From positions 1-64,000 of the forward strand of contig JAFZSO010000020.1 of the NCBI GenBank assembly GCA_017619355.1: 64,000 nt of DNA. The letters run 5' to 3'. How positions within the stretch are numbered: position 1 is the stretch's first letter; every line of letters begins with the position of its first letter. A program made the position numbers and the translations under genes. This DNA comes from Muribaculaceae bacterium (lineage in GTDB: Bacteria > Bacteroidota > Bacteroidia > Bacteroidales > Muribaculaceae). Below are positions 30,451-40,918 of the stretch, one piece after another. The notes under the pieces are model-generated. The model saw nothing but the letters and a program-made list of their open reading frames with translations. It did not search any database and was not told where the DNA came from.

Positions 30451-31359
30451 ATGAAAAAAATTACTTTTTTAGCTCTGGCTGCAGTTCTCTCTTTAGGTGC
30501 TGCCGCTCAAACTGAAGGGTTTGTTACCAAGGCCCTTAACGACGATGGTGAACCCACCTTCGACTGGTCTAAGGCCAGCGCATTCGTACCCATTCTTGTT
30601 AGCGAAACTGTTAGCGAGGCCTTAAACACCGACATTGCCCTTGACATGCGTCCTAACGACACCAATATTCATCTGTGGGTGTGGAATGAGACCTATGTAG
30701 GCTGTGACGACAATTCTGGCATGAACTCGTTTGGTCAGCTTGAAGATCACTTTGCCATGACGGTTAGTAACAAGGGCTGGTCGGGTCTTGGTATCATCAA
30801 AGATGGTGCTACTGACTTCAGTTTTATTGATGACACTTATGTTCTCCATCTCGCCATTAAGGGTAATCCTGTTCAATCACATGGATTTGGTTTGGGTTCT
30901 ATTCCTTTCGCTTTAGGAGAAACAGCCGTTTATGCAGGTGACCCTGCTGTTCTCGTAAAGAATTTGGGCACATGGCCTAATGATGGTGAGTGGTACTATG
31001 TAGATGTTCCTGTCAAAGAGTTGAAGAAACTTGGCGATGAACTGTTCTCATCAAATACTGGTGGTGCTTCGGCATTCACTGATAATTTCTTCTGGATTGT
31101 CAGTGGTGGTACACAAGGCAACGAACTCCACATCGACAATGTGTTCCTCTACAAGGACTCTACAATTGAGCCCGAACTCCTCACAGGCGATGTAAATCGT
31201 GATGGCAAGGTGAATGTGAGTGATGTCACTGCTCTCATCAACATGATTCTTGGCACCCTTGAAAAAGATTGGGAATCTGCTGATGTAAACAAGGATGAAA
31301 AAATCAATGTGAGCGATGTTACCGCTCTCATCAACATCATCCTTGGTGTTGCCAAATAA
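30451..31359 (+). CDS. exported protein in the SusE/F position with paired C-terminal dockerin repeats
   Basis: The 302-residue protein has a signal peptide (MKKITFLALAAVLSLGAAAQ) and no lipobox. A beta-rich domain of unknown family (about 20-243) follows. The end carries two dockerin type I repeats: GDVNRDGKVNVSDVTALIN (about 247-265) and ADVNKDEKINVSDVTALIN (about 278-296). Each has the DxNxDGxxNxxD calcium loop; the second has E where G is usual. Its place right after susD is normally held by SusE/SusF-like glycan-binding lipoproteins. I infer a glucan-binding role. Confidence 0.7.
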   Translation: MKKITFLALAAVLSLGAAAQTEGFVTKALNDDGEPTFDWSKASAFVPILVSETVSEALNTDIALDMRPNDTNIHLWVWNETYVGCDDNSGMNSFGQLEDHFAMTVSNKGWSGLGIIKDGATDFSFIDDTYVLHLAIKGNPVQSHGFGLGSIPFALGETAVYAGDPAVLVKNLGTWPNDGEWYYVDVPVKELKKLGDELFSSNTGGASAFTDNFFWIVSGGTQGNELHIDNVFLYKDSTIEPELLTGDVNRDGKVNVSDVTALINMILGTLEKDWESADVNKDEKINVSDVTALINIILGVAK

Positions 31360-31367
31360 TTTTATTC

Positions 31368-31403
31368 ATTGTCGGTGTTCCCTCACATAGGGACACCGAC
31401 AAT
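31368..31403 (+). terminator. strong hairpin inside the PUL operon
   Basis: ATTGTCGGTGT (31368-31378) pairs with ACACCGACAAT (31393-31403), and CCCT pairs with AGGG inside, around the loop CACAT. One T is bulged. No T run follows, so it is more likely a partial terminator or an mRNA-stabilising end that sets susCD expression apart from the hydrolases downstream. Confidence 0.6.
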
Positions 31404-31426
31404 ATTAATCACCCGCACTCTTTTCA

Positions 31427-32506
31427 ATGATTAGGTTTTTTTCATACATAGCCATTATAGTTCTGGACTCTTTCTTGTACGGCGCTTCGGCACAAGCAAA
31501 TTACAGGCTTGTGTGGAACGACGAGTTCAGCGGAAACACGCTCAATGAAGAGGCATGGAATATAGAAGTTAATGGTGATGGCGGTGGAAATGCAGAACTT
31601 CAGTATTATACCCGTGAGAATGTCACTATTGAAATTGACCCTGTCTCGGGAGAGAGTTGCCTTGTGCTCACTGCCAAGAAGCAGAATTACAATGGTAAGA
31701 GTTTCACATCAGGTCGATTAAATTCGGCTGATAAGGTCTATTTCACTCGTGGCAAAATCGAAAGCCGTATCAAGCTGCCAAGCACAGCCAATGGTCTTTG
31801 GCCTGCTTTCTGGATGCTTGGTAATGACTTCAAGGAGGTGGGATGGCCCCGTTGCGGCGAAATCGACATTGTTGAGATGGGTAATGCGACGGGGATTAGC
31901 CGTGGCACACAGGACCGTTTCTTCAATGGAGCATGTCACTGGGGTTATTATAAAAATGGTGCATATCCCAACTATGCCCGTAGCACAACCAACTCATATA
32001 GTCTTCAGGATGGTGAATTTCATATATTTACTTTGGAATGGGACGAAGAGTATGTGACCATGTATCTTGACCAGGACAAATATCCCGACGCTGAACCGTA
32101 CTACAAGATGGGCGTAAGCGATATGAGCAGTGACTGGGGCACAGGTTTCTATTTCCAGCACGATTTCTTCATCGTCTATGACCTTGCCGTTGGCGGATAC
32201 TTCACGGGTATCCTTAGTCCTGGAGGTATCACAGCACTTGATAACGGTGATGCTAAGATGTATATCGACTGGGTAAGAGTATACCAGACTGAAGATGACA
32301 TGAATGCCATCGTACCAGAAAATTGGGAGTTCATTCAGTTTGATGTGAACAAAGATGGCAATGTCAATGTAAGCGATGTGACCGCGCTCATCAATATGAT
32401 TTTGGGGGTAACAGTCAAGGACAAGCTTTATGCCGACTGCAACCAAGATGGCCGTATTAATGTGAGCGACGTCACTTCGCTTATAAATAAGATTTTAGGT
32501 GTTTAA
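31427..32506 (+). CDS. GH16 beta-glucanase (laminarinase-like) with dockerin repeats
   Basis: The 359-residue exported enzyme is expected to cut internal beta-1,3 (or mixed beta-1,3/1,4) bonds in glucans by a retaining mechanism. The signal peptide ends near GASAQA. The jelly-roll domain (25-290) has WNDEFSGNTLNEEAWN at the start and the GH16 catalytic motif GEIDIVEM with Glu145 (nucleophile), Asp147 and Glu150 (acid/base). The end has two dockerin repeats (about 304-359). The closing LVWNDEF/WVRVYQ pattern is that of laminarinases. Confidence 0.9.
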   Translation: MIRFFSYIAIIVLDSFLYGASAQANYRLVWNDEFSGNTLNEEAWNIEVNGDGGGNAELQYYTRENVTIEIDPVSGESCLVLTAKKQNYNGKSFTSGRLNSADKVYFTRGKIESRIKLPSTANGLWPAFWMLGNDFKEVGWPRCGEIDIVEMGNATGISRGTQDRFFNGACHWGYYKNGAYPNYARSTTNSYSLQDGEFHIFTLEWDEEYVTMYLDQDKYPDAEPYYKMGVSDMSSDWGTGFYFQHDFFIVYDLAVGGYFTGILSPGGITALDNGDAKMYIDWVRVYQTEDDMNAIVPENWEFIQFDVNKDGNVNVSDVTALINMILGVTVKDKLYADCNQDGRINVSDVTSLINKILGV

Positions 32507-32521
32507 TTAATGATATATATT

Positions 32522-33979
32522 ATGAGAAGACTATTTTTGTGCTTCATTTCGATACTAACTTTCTCACTGATCTCTGCCCAACCGCAAAAGAGTTACAAAA
32601 GAGGAGTGGGAGAGAACAACTTTAACCACGTGGAGGAAATCGGCGCTCTTGCTCCAGGTGTGACCTGGACCTATAACTGGGGAACCAATCCCTCAAGGCA
32701 AGTTGCACACATGTTACACCCGGGAGGTGACATGGAATTTGTTCCTATGGTTTGGAACGGCAACTTTTCAGAGACAGCCTTGCGTGACTCGCTTGAAAAG
32801 TATCCGGGCACAAAATACCTTCTCGGTTTCAACGAACCCAACTTCAAGAGTCAAGCCAATATGACTCCCACTCAGGCCGCTGAACTCTGGCCTGTGCTTG
32901 AGGGCATTGCTCGCGACTACAATCTCAAACTCGTGTCACCAGCCCTCAATTTTCCCGACGACACCATCAACGATGGACATATGTATCAGCCTAAGGAGTG
33001 GTTGAATGACTTCATCGACGCCTATAAGCAACTCAACGAGGGCCGTGAACCGCAAATCGACTTCATCGCCTTGCATAGCTATATGAACAGCTATGTTGCC
33101 CTCAAGGGTTTCCTCAAAGATTTTGCAGATACTTATCACAAGAAGATTTGGCTCACAGAATTCTGTTCATGGGAAGGACAGGTCGACTCCATCTCGCAGC
33201 TCAATGCCATGGTGCTCAAAGTGCAGAATCTCGAACTTGATTCTATGATTTATCGATATGCCTGGTTCAAGGCTAAAGGAACGGCTTCCAATCCATTCTA
33301 CCGTCTGCTCATCAATCAGAATGTGATCACCCATCAACCCGCATGGGGTACACTTTCTGCGCTGGGTAAAGTCTATGTCAACATGTCGTCATTCGACACC
33401 ACTTATTATTACCAACCCAAAACGCTGATTCCTGCCAAGGATTATGTTAATAGCAATGGCGTTTTGCTCGAACCCAATACTGATGCCGCAAGCCAGCAGG
33501 TCATTCAGATATCTTCTTTTGATGCCAATTGTTGGGGCGAGTATCTTATAGATGTCCCCACAACTGGCAATTACTCCTTCACCTTTCGTTTGGCAAGCAA
33601 AGAGTTCTTGTATTCACCCAAGATTAGAATACTTGTTGATGGTGTGAATGTAGCCGAACAAGTGTTTAACGCCACAGGCAACACCGACACTTGGGCAAAC
33701 TTCACTATGACAGTACCTTTGTCGGCTGGCAAGCAACGCATTCGCATCTTGAGTGCCCGAAGTACCGAGTGCAAATTCAACTGGTTCAAGTTTACTTTGC
33801 TACGAGGTGATGTGAATGGTGATGGTCATGTGAATGTGAGCGATGTCACCACACTCATCAACATGATTCTTGGCACAATTCCTGTCGACCAAACAGCTGC
33901 CGATGTGAATGCCGACGGCCTCGTGAATGTGAGCGATGTGACTGCACTCATTAATATTATTTTAGGAGTTATTCAATGA
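32522..33979 (+). CDS. GH128-like beta-1,3-glucanase with a CBM6-like module and dockerin repeats
   Basis: The 485-residue exported protein has a signal peptide (to about 20), then a GH128-type barrel (25-265) with WTYNWG, FNEPNF (Glu105, likely acid/base) and LTEFCSWEG (Glu213, likely nucleophile). A beta-sandwich resembling CBM6 follows (about 300-425). The end has two dockerin repeats, GDVNGDGHVNVSDVTTLIN and ADVNADGLVNVSDVTALIN. GH128 enzymes act on beta-1,3-glucans. I start at ATG 32522; ATG 32510 is also possible. It overlaps the next gene by four bases. Confidence 0.85.
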   Translation: MRRLFLCFISILTFSLISAQPQKSYKRGVGENNFNHVEEIGALAPGVTWTYNWGTNPSRQVAHMLHPGGDMEFVPMVWNGNFSETALRDSLEKYPGTKYLLGFNEPNFKSQANMTPTQAAELWPVLEGIARDYNLKLVSPALNFPDDTINDGHMYQPKEWLNDFIDAYKQLNEGREPQIDFIALHSYMNSYVALKGFLKDFADTYHKKIWLTEFCSWEGQVDSISQLNAMVLKVQNLELDSMIYRYAWFKAKGTASNPFYRLLINQNVITHQPAWGTLSALGKVYVNMSSFDTTYYYQPKTLIPAKDYVNSNGVLLEPNTDAASQQVIQISSFDANCWGEYLIDVPTTGNYSFTFRLASKEFLYSPKIRILVDGVNVAEQVFNATGNTDTWANFTMTVPLSAGKQRIRILSARSTECKFNWFKFTLLRGDVNGDGHVNVSDVTTLINMILGTIPVDQTAADVNADGLVNVSDVTALINIILGVIQ

Positions 33980-35472
33980 AACGATTACTGATTCCCATAT
34001 TGGCTGTTATGCTGGTTTTCCCGGCATCGTTTTCGCAGATGAAACGAAGCGCAAAGCGTGGCATCTGTGAGAACAACCCTAATTACACGCAACAGTATGC
34101 TGATGCCATCAGGCCCGGAATCACCTGGACCTATAACTGGTATGTGGCTCCAGAGCCCGACTTTCTGCAAGATGGCAAGCACGACATCATGTTTGTGCCC
34201 ATGTGCTGGAATCATGACTTTGACACCTCTAAACTTCGCAACTACTTGGAAAATCATCCTGAGGCACAATACCTCATGGGATTCAACGAACCTAATTTCT
34301 CCTCGCAGGCCAACATGACTCCTGCACAGGCTGCTGCCGTTTGGGATCAGTTAGAGACCTTGGCACAGGAGTTTAACCTCAAGCTCATTTCTCCGGCACT
34401 CAATTTCACTGGCGAAAGAGTAGGGGGCCGCGTTTGGGGCATTGATGAGTGGTTAGGTGCTTTCGTTGAGGAGTACCGTGGTCTCCACGAGGGCAAAGAT
34501 CCTCTAATGGATTACATAGCCCTGCACTGCTACATGAATTGGGCAGGAGCCCTCGACTGGTATGTCAACACTTATCTTTATGCCGACGACAAGAATGTCG
34601 CCCTCAAAAACTACTTCCAACGCAATGGCAAAAAGCAGATCATGCTCTCTGAGTGGTGTGCTTGGGAGGGCGACAAGGATGGATTTGTCACCACTGTCGA
34701 CAGTCAAATCGACCAGATGGTGCAGAAGGTGCAAATCATGGAACAGAGCCCCAATGTGGCGGGCTACGCATGGTTTATGGGATTGGGAGGAAATCCCAAT
34801 AACAATTATCCTTATTATCATGTGTTCCAGAATAGTGCAAATGGAATAGAACTTACCGAACTCGGTCTTGTCTATACCTATATGTCGTCGTTCGATACGA
34901 CCTACTGGTTCAGTGTCAACGATGTGATTCCAGCAAAAGACTACATTGATATGCACGAGTGTCAACTGCGCCATAACACCGATGCCGAAAGCACTCAAAT
35001 GATTGAACTGAGCAAGTTTGAGCAGTATGTCGACTGGCAGGGCAACACCATTACGCCCTCAGTGACCTATCAGGTTTTTATCGAAAACGCTGCCGACTAC
35101 TTGATTCATTATCGAATCAATGCTCCCATGGGTGCAGTATTTCATGTGATGGTCGACGACCAGATAATTGCTCAGCACTATATTGATGCAGCCGATGGTT
35201 GGCGCACAGTCAAAGCGTCGCTACATCTCGCCGAGGGCAACCACCTTGTGAAGATTCTCAATGTTGACCAGGCTTCGTGTAAATTTAACTGGCTTCAGAT
35301 CCAGCCCAAGACTACAGTTGTAGATGTCGTTCCTAACGATTTCCGCTCTATTCGTGCCGTGCGTTATTATGACCTTAATGGCGCGTTGGTCAATCCAAGT
35401 CCAGGCCGCCCCTTAATTCAGTCCATTCTTTATGATGATGGCACTGAAGTGACAAAAAAACTGATTTACTAA
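33976..35472 (+). CDS. second GH128-like beta-1,3-glucanase, without dockerin
   Basis: The 498-residue exported protein is a paralogue of the gene before it. It keeps WTYNWY, FNEPNF (Glu105) and LSEWCAWEGD (Glu226), followed by a CBM6-like sandwich. Instead of dockerin repeats it ends with AVRYYDLNGALVNP and TEVTKKLIY, which resembles a degenerate T9SS-type C-terminal tail. Its ATG overlaps the previous TGA (ATGA). The two probably arose by tandem duplication and may differ in chain-length preference or location. Confidence 0.82.
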   Translation: MKRLLIPILAVMLVFPASFSQMKRSAKRGICENNPNYTQQYADAIRPGITWTYNWYVAPEPDFLQDGKHDIMFVPMCWNHDFDTSKLRNYLENHPEAQYLMGFNEPNFSSQANMTPAQAAAVWDQLETLAQEFNLKLISPALNFTGERVGGRVWGIDEWLGAFVEEYRGLHEGKDPLMDYIALHCYMNWAGALDWYVNTYLYADDKNVALKNYFQRNGKKQIMLSEWCAWEGDKDGFVTTVDSQIDQMVQKVQIMEQSPNVAGYAWFMGLGGNPNNNYPYYHVFQNSANGIELTELGLVYTYMSSFDTTYWFSVNDVIPAKDYIDMHECQLRHNTDAESTQMIELSKFEQYVDWQGNTITPSVTYQVFIENAADYLIHYRINAPMGAVFHVMVDDQIIAQHYIDAADGWRTVKASLHLAEGNHLVKILNVDQASCKFNWLQIQPKTTVVDVVPNDFRSIRAVRYYDLNGALVNPSPGRPLIQSILYDDGTEVTKKLIY

Positions 35473-35523
35473 CTTCTATATCAAATAATAATCCTTATTT
35501 ATTAATCTTTAATTTTTAACTTT

Positions 35524-38448
35524 ATGAAAAAAGTTTTATTTTCTTTAGTTGCTCTTGCTGTTGCCCTTACAGGGTATGCACAGACCAATATTGCTGCAGG
35601 TCAGCCCTCGATCGCATCGTCGGGCACTGCTTCTGCTGGCAATGACGGCAACGAGGGCACTCGTTGGGAATCATCGTTTAGTGATCCTCAAACGTGGCAA
35701 GTCGATCTGGGCTCAGTCCAGACATTCAACACCATCCGCATTCTTTGGGAAGGTGCCTACTCATCTACATTCCAGATTATTGCTGGTAATGAGGTGGGAG
35801 ACGATGGCTATGTTGTGAATGGTACTACCATTTTCTCTATCGAGAATCAGGCCCTGAGCGGATTCCCTTATGCTCAAGTGATTGAACTGCCTGAAGCCGT
35901 TTCTTATCAGTATGTAATGTTCAATGGTACTGCTCGTGGAACAGCCTATGGACACAGTTTCTGGGAATTTGGTGTTTACAACCTTACAGAAGATTTGGTG
36001 GTGACATCGCTCAACCTTACAGCTGCCGACAATCAGACGATTATGGGCACGCCTGTAAATCTTACTCTCGTTGCCAAGAATCAGCTTGGTGGAATTATGG
36101 AACCAGGCGAAGTCACTTATGTGCTGAGCGATCCTTCAGTGGGTAGCGTTGTGAACGGACAATTCGTTCCTGCTGCTGCTGGCGTAACCACCATCAAAGC
36201 AGTTGTGGGCGAAATCGAGTCGAACGAAGTGACAATGACGGTGAATGCTGGTGCTAAGATCGACCTCTTCAGCAACTGGCAAACTCGTGTCTATGACCTG
36301 GCACAGACTGTTCCTGACAGCAAGGTGGGGGCATTCGACGATAATGACAATAGCGTTTGGGACCTTCTCGGTGGCCGAACTACGGGGGCTGATGAAGAAA
36401 GCCGCACTTACGATGTAGGTTTCATTGCCGACTTGCGTGGCGTATATAACATCACCAATATCTCTATTCACTTTGAAGGTGCATGTTCCGAGAACTTTAC
36501 TTTGAGTTTTGCAGGTGAAGATGGTGTCTTTGGCGACCCCGTCTATACTGGTGGCGCTCAAGGCATCAACAACCACACTGAAACTTTCAATAGCGCAACT
36601 GTGACAGATGCTCGTTATGTGAAGTTCTATAGCACCAAGGCTGCTACTCAATGGGGCGTGAAGATTTATGACTTCTCAGTCTTTGGTAGTGGTACTGCTG
36701 TTACCGATAGCGAAGCTCCTGTCATTACTGCACTCACTGCAGGCGAAGCAACCGACGAAACAATTACTCTTAATATTACAGGTACCGACAACTCGTCAAA
36801 GTATATTGCCTATGAGATTAAAGAGGGTAATAATGCAGCCAAAGTGTATGCTCTCGGAACCAATCTGGCAGGCGAACCTGCTCCTGTCACTATCAACAAC
36901 CTGAACGGTGGCACCGAGTACACATTTACTGTAGTTGCTATCGATGCTTTCGGAAATCGTTCAGAAGCACAAACCATTGTTGCTTCAACTGTGGGTGAAG
37001 CCTTCACCCTTACCGCCGCACCCGTTCCCACCAAGTCGGCCGACGATGTGAAGTCTATTTATAGTAATGCGTATACTCCCATTACTGAGTATTATTATGG
37101 TGGCTGGGGCCAGAGCACTGCTGTTGCAACCGAAACAATAGAGGGTGACGATATGCTTCACCTCACCAACTATAACTACTTAGGCTTTGAGTATACACCT
37201 AACACTGGCTTCAGCATTGCCGACATGGATTACATCCATATCGACATCCTCCCCATGCAGGAAATGCAATTCGGTATCACCCCGATTATGACTGGTGGCG
37301 TAACTGAGAAATCGACTCTCGTGGGAACGCTCAATGTAAAGGAATGGAACTCTATTGACCTGCCTCTGGCAGACTTCGGTTTCGATTGTGAAAACTATAA
37401 CACCTTCCAGCTCAAGATTGACCGCGGAACAGGTGTCGAGGTTGTGTATGTCGACAACATCTACTTCTGGAAAGATGGTGGCGTTACTCCACCTCAACCC
37501 ACAGAACTGACCGACGAAGGTGACAATGGCTATGGCGTGCACGTGCTCAGCGGTACTTGGGATGCCGATGCTTTCCAGACCATTGATGCTACAGCCAAGG
37601 CTAATGCTTACGACTTCACTGCCGTTGAAGGCATGCCCCAGACCTTCAACAACCAGAATATGGCAACTAACCCCAATACCTTCTTCATTACCAAGACTCC
37701 AGGCACATTCCTCTTCAACGAGATTGTGGCTAAAGCCGATGGTAGCGGTTACCAGGGTTACAACGTCCAAATCATTGACCACTTTGCAAATGCTGCCGAC
37801 CACAGCGTGAACACTTCGATTGCTCCCATCTCGGTGGTAAGTCCATTCTTCCAGATGGTGACTCGCATGGGTGGTGTCTACACTACGGTTGTTCTGCCTT
37901 TCAACAAGACGCTTCCTACCAATGTTCAGTTCTACGAAGTGACTGCTATCGACAACAGCGGCGAAACCGTTGAGGTTACACTCAATCAAGTAACCGAGGT
38001 TCAGGCTGGTGTTCCCTATGTGGCTCATCTCGATGGCGCCGACATCACTCTTGCAGGTGGTGGCGAAACCACTATCGACTGGAGTGCTTCTCCCGTTGCT
38101 GTGGGCAAGAATGCCTTCTTCATCCCCACCTATCAGAACGCTACCGCTACTACCGAAGATGTTCAAGCAGCTTCAATGTTGCGTGAAGACGTTCCCGGCA
38201 AGAACTATGGTATGAGCGATGTGGCTACCGAGCCTGCATTCGCCGAGGTGACTGAAGTACCCGCATTCCGTTCTTACATCCATGTCAATGGCACTTCTGT
38301 TGCCATCAACGATGTCAATGCCAACAAGGATGTTTACTTCAACATCTACACCATCGACGGCAAACTCGTCCGTCAGGGTGTGAAGTCGGCCGAAGGCCTC
38401 GGCACTGGCATCTACATTGTCAATGGCAAGAAGGTGATTGTCAAGTAA
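35524..38448 (+). CDS. large exported multidomain binding protein with a T9SS-type C-terminal tail
   Basis: The 974-residue protein has a signal peptide (to about 20), an F5/8 type C (CBM32-like) module (about 22-155), an Ig-like BIG module (160-238) and a second F5/8-like module (245-392). A fibronectin type III module (395-490), another beta-sandwich (about 505-660) and a region without a recognised family (665-925) follow. The end, FNIYTIDGKLVRQG to GIYIVNGKKVIVK, is a typical type A sorting domain of the type IX secretion system. No glycosidase motif was found, so I infer glucan binding at the surface. Confidence 0.75.
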   Translation: MKKVLFSLVALAVALTGYAQTNIAAGQPSIASSGTASAGNDGNEGTRWESSFSDPQTWQVDLGSVQTFNTIRILWEGAYSSTFQIIAGNEVGDDGYVVNGTTIFSIENQALSGFPYAQVIELPEAVSYQYVMFNGTARGTAYGHSFWEFGVYNLTEDLVVTSLNLTAADNQTIMGTPVNLTLVAKNQLGGIMEPGEVTYVLSDPSVGSVVNGQFVPAAAGVTTIKAVVGEIESNEVTMTVNAGAKIDLFSNWQTRVYDLAQTVPDSKVGAFDDNDNSVWDLLGGRTTGADEESRTYDVGFIADLRGVYNITNISIHFEGACSENFTLSFAGEDGVFGDPVYTGGAQGINNHTETFNSATVTDARYVKFYSTKAATQWGVKIYDFSVFGSGTAVTDSEAPVITALTAGEATDETITLNITGTDNSSKYIAYEIKEGNNAAKVYALGTNLAGEPAPVTINNLNGGTEYTFTVVAIDAFGNRSEAQTIVASTVGEAFTLTAAPVPTKSADDVKSIYSNAYTPITEYYYGGWGQSTAVATETIEGDDMLHLTNYNYLGFEYTPNTGFSIADMDYIHIDILPMQEMQFGITPIMTGGVTEKSTLVGTLNVKEWNSIDLPLADFGFDCENYNTFQLKIDRGTGVEVVYVDNIYFWKDGGVTPPQPTELTDEGDNGYGVHVLSGTWDADAFQTIDATAKANAYDFTAVEGMPQTFNNQNMATNPNTFFITKTPGTFLFNEIVAKADGSGYQGYNVQIIDHFANAADHSVNTSIAPISVVSPFFQMVTRMGGVYTTVVLPFNKTLPTNVQFYEVTAIDNSGETVEVTLNQVTEVQAGVPYVAHLDGADITLAGGGETTIDWSASPVAVGKNAFFIPTYQNATATTEDVQAASMLREDVPGKNYGMSDVATEPAFAEVTEVPAFRSYIHVNGTSVAINDVNANKDVYFNIYTIDGKLVRQGVKSAEGLGTGIYIVNGKKVIVK

Positions 38449-38492
38449 AATCGCTGTTCGGCTTTTGCTGAACAAGCCTGATTAACTCTTTC

Positions 38493-38546
38493 AGAATGGT
38501 GCTTGCACCGCCTGTTGATGCAGGCACCATTCTTTCCTTTTTCTAT
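38493..38546 (+). terminator. terminator between the binding protein and GH3
   Basis: AGAATGGTGC (38493-38502) pairs with GCACCATTCT (38524-38533); an inner GCCTG/CAGGC pairing is also possible. TTTCCTTTTTC follows. GH3 may therefore be read partly from its own promoter, which I could not identify with confidence. Confidence 0.7.
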
Positions 38547-38593
38547 AAACCAAGTTTCCATTTTTTCCCATTTTTCCCATTAATACCAGTGTT

Positions 38594-40825
38594 ATGAAAA
38601 AGTTTTTCACTCTTTTGGTCTTTCAGGCACTCATGTGTTTCGGCATATCGGCACAGACTCCCGTCTATCTCGATGATTCTAAACCCATCGAAATGCGTAT
38701 CGACGATCTCATGTCGCGCCTCACACTTGAGGACAAGGTAGCCATCATTCATGCGCAGAGCAAATTCTCGTCGCCTGGCATCAAGCGACTCGGCTTGCCT
38801 GACTTCTGGACCGACGACGGACCTCACGGCGTGCGTCCCGATGTGCTGTGGGATCAATGGGAACAGGCTGGCCAGACCAACGACTCCTGTGTGGCTTTTC
38901 CGGCACTGACCTGTCTGGCTGCCACATGGAATCCTCAACTCTCCTATAGCTACGGCCGCGCTTTGGGCGAGGAAGCCCGATATCGTGGCAAGGATATGAT
39001 TCTGGGACCGGGCGTCAACATTTATCGCACGCCCCTCAATGGCCGCAACTTCGAGTACATGGGCGAAGACCCTTATCTGGCCTCTATGATGGTTGCCCCT
39101 TATGTTCAGGGGCTACAATCTACTGGTGTGGCTGCCTGCGTCAAGCACTTTGCGCTCAACAATCACGAGACGAACCGCCATACCACCAATATCATTCTCT
39201 CTGACCGCGCTCTCTATGAGATTTATCTGCCCGCCTTCAAGGCTGCTGTTCAGCAAGGTGGCGCATGGGGAGTGATGGGAGCCTATAACTTATATAAGAA
39301 TGTGCATAACTGCTATAACCCTATTCTCGTCAACCAAATCCTCAAAGGCGAGTGGGGCTTCGATGGTGTACTGGTTTCAGACTGGGGGGGGGCGCACGAC
39401 ACCCATCAGGCCATCATAGGCGGACTCGACATGGAGTTTGGTTCATGGACCAATGGGCTTGACCATGGATATCCTAACGCCTACGACTCCTATTACCTGG
39501 CTCAACCCTATAAGGAACTTATTCAGGCTGGCCGTTATACCACGCGTGAACTCGACGACAAAGTGCGTCGTGTGCTGCGACTGTTCTTCCGCACCACGCT
39601 CAACAGTCACCGAGCTCAGGGTTTCATGTGCAATGATGAGCACTACGATGTGGCGCTCAAAGTGGCACAAGAGGGCATCGTTCTGCTCCAGAACAAGAAT
39701 AACGTACTGCCCATCAACACTGCCAACGCGCGTCGTGTGCTGGTAGTAGGGGAGAACGCCATCAAAATGATGACCGTTGGTGGCGGTTCCTCATCGCTCA
39801 AGGTGCAGCATGAGATTCTGCCTCTCGACGGATTGAAATCTCGTTTAGAAAAAGAGAATATCATTGTCGACTATGCCCGTGGCTACGTCGGCGACACTAC
39901 TGGCAACTACAATGGCGTGACCACAGGACAGAACCTTGTGGACCTGCGCGCACCTCAGCAACTCATCGACGAGGCAGTTAGCAAGGCACATGAGGCCGAT
40001 TATGTGGTGGTATTTGGCGGACTCAACAAGAGTATGCACCAAGATGCCGAGGATGGCGACCGACTCAGCTACGGCCTGCCTTATGACCAGGACCGTCTTG
40101 TCACGGCACTCGCGCAGGCCAACAAGAATCTCATCTTTGTCAACATCTCCGGCAATGCTGTAGCTATGCCATGGAAAGAGTCCGTTCCCGCCATCGTTCA
40201 GGGCTGGTTCATTGGCAGCGAAGCGGGTAAGGCATTGGCTTCAGTACTGGTAGGCGATGCCAATCCATCGGGCAAGCTTCCCTTTACCTGGTATGCTCAG
40301 CTCGAAGATTGTGGAGCTCACCGCATGGGCAACTTCCCGGGCACGAAGCGACCCGATGAAGATGTTTTCGACATCGAGTATCAAGAAGGTCTCTATGTGG
40401 GCTATCGAGGAGTTGAAAAGTTCAAGACCCGTCCGCTCTTCGCCTTTGGCCATGGCTTGAGTTATACCCAGTTCTCGCTCACCGATGTCAAAGCCGACAA
40501 ACACGAACTAGCCGCAACCGATAGCATCACCTTCTCAGTCAAGGTCACCAACACAGGCAACCGCGAGGGCGCTGAAACCATCCAGCTCTATATCACCGAT
40601 GTCAAATCCTCTCTTGAGCGACCCAGTAAGGAACTCAAAGCGTTCAAAAAGGTTCAGCTTAAGGCGGGCGAGTCGCAGAACGTGACCATCACCATTGGCC
40701 GTGATGCACTTAGCTATTTCGACGACCGTCTGCATCAATGGGTCGCCGAACCAGGCGACTTTATTGCACGCATTGGCACTTCGAGTGAAAAATTAACGTC
40801 CAACATCAAATTTCGCCTTAAATAG
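38594..40825 (+). CDS. GH3 beta-glucosidase
   Basis: The 743-residue exported (probably periplasmic) enzyme removes glucose from the ends of beta-glucan oligosaccharides. It has a signal peptide (to about 22), the N-terminal barrel with DGPHGVRPD, KHFALNNHE and nucleophile Asp263 in GVLVSDWGG, then the alpha/beta sandwich (GGSSSLKV) and the C-terminal fibronectin-III-like domain (about 650-743). The codons just after Asp263 contain a run of nine G (39384-39392). It completes the glucan pathway: GH16 and GH128 outside, SusCD import, GH3 inside the periplasm. Confidence 0.93.
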   Translation: MKKFFTLLVFQALMCFGISAQTPVYLDDSKPIEMRIDDLMSRLTLEDKVAIIHAQSKFSSPGIKRLGLPDFWTDDGPHGVRPDVLWDQWEQAGQTNDSCVAFPALTCLAATWNPQLSYSYGRALGEEARYRGKDMILGPGVNIYRTPLNGRNFEYMGEDPYLASMMVAPYVQGLQSTGVAACVKHFALNNHETNRHTTNIILSDRALYEIYLPAFKAAVQQGGAWGVMGAYNLYKNVHNCYNPILVNQILKGEWGFDGVLVSDWGGAHDTHQAIIGGLDMEFGSWTNGLDHGYPNAYDSYYLAQPYKELIQAGRYTTRELDDKVRRVLRLFFRTTLNSHRAQGFMCNDEHYDVALKVAQEGIVLLQNKNNVLPINTANARRVLVVGENAIKMMTVGGGSSSLKVQHEILPLDGLKSRLEKENIIVDYARGYVGDTTGNYNGVTTGQNLVDLRAPQQLIDEAVSKAHEADYVVVFGGLNKSMHQDAEDGDRLSYGLPYDQDRLVTALAQANKNLIFVNISGNAVAMPWKESVPAIVQGWFIGSEAGKALASVLVGDANPSGKLPFTWYAQLEDCGAHRMGNFPGTKRPDEDVFDIEYQEGLYVGYRGVEKFKTRPLFAFGHGLSYTQFSLTDVKADKHELAATDSITFSVKVTNTGNREGAETIQLYITDVKSSLERPSKELKAFKKVQLKAGESQNVTITIGRDALSYFDDRLHQWVAEPGDFIARIGTSSEKLTSNIKFRLK

Positions 40826-40875
40826 TCTAAACAAACATTGACAGAAAACATTTTTCGAGTTTTTTAAGAGTAAAA

Positions 40876-40907
40876 TTTGGTGGATAAGAAAAAATGTTAT
40901 AATTTTG
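40876..40907 (+). promoter_or_regulatory. promoter of tRNA-Glu
   Basis: TTTG (40876-40879), 20 bases, TAATTTTG (40900-40907), a perfect match ending 11 bases before the mature tRNA. Confidence 0.8.
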
Positions 40908-40918
40908 CACTCGCAATC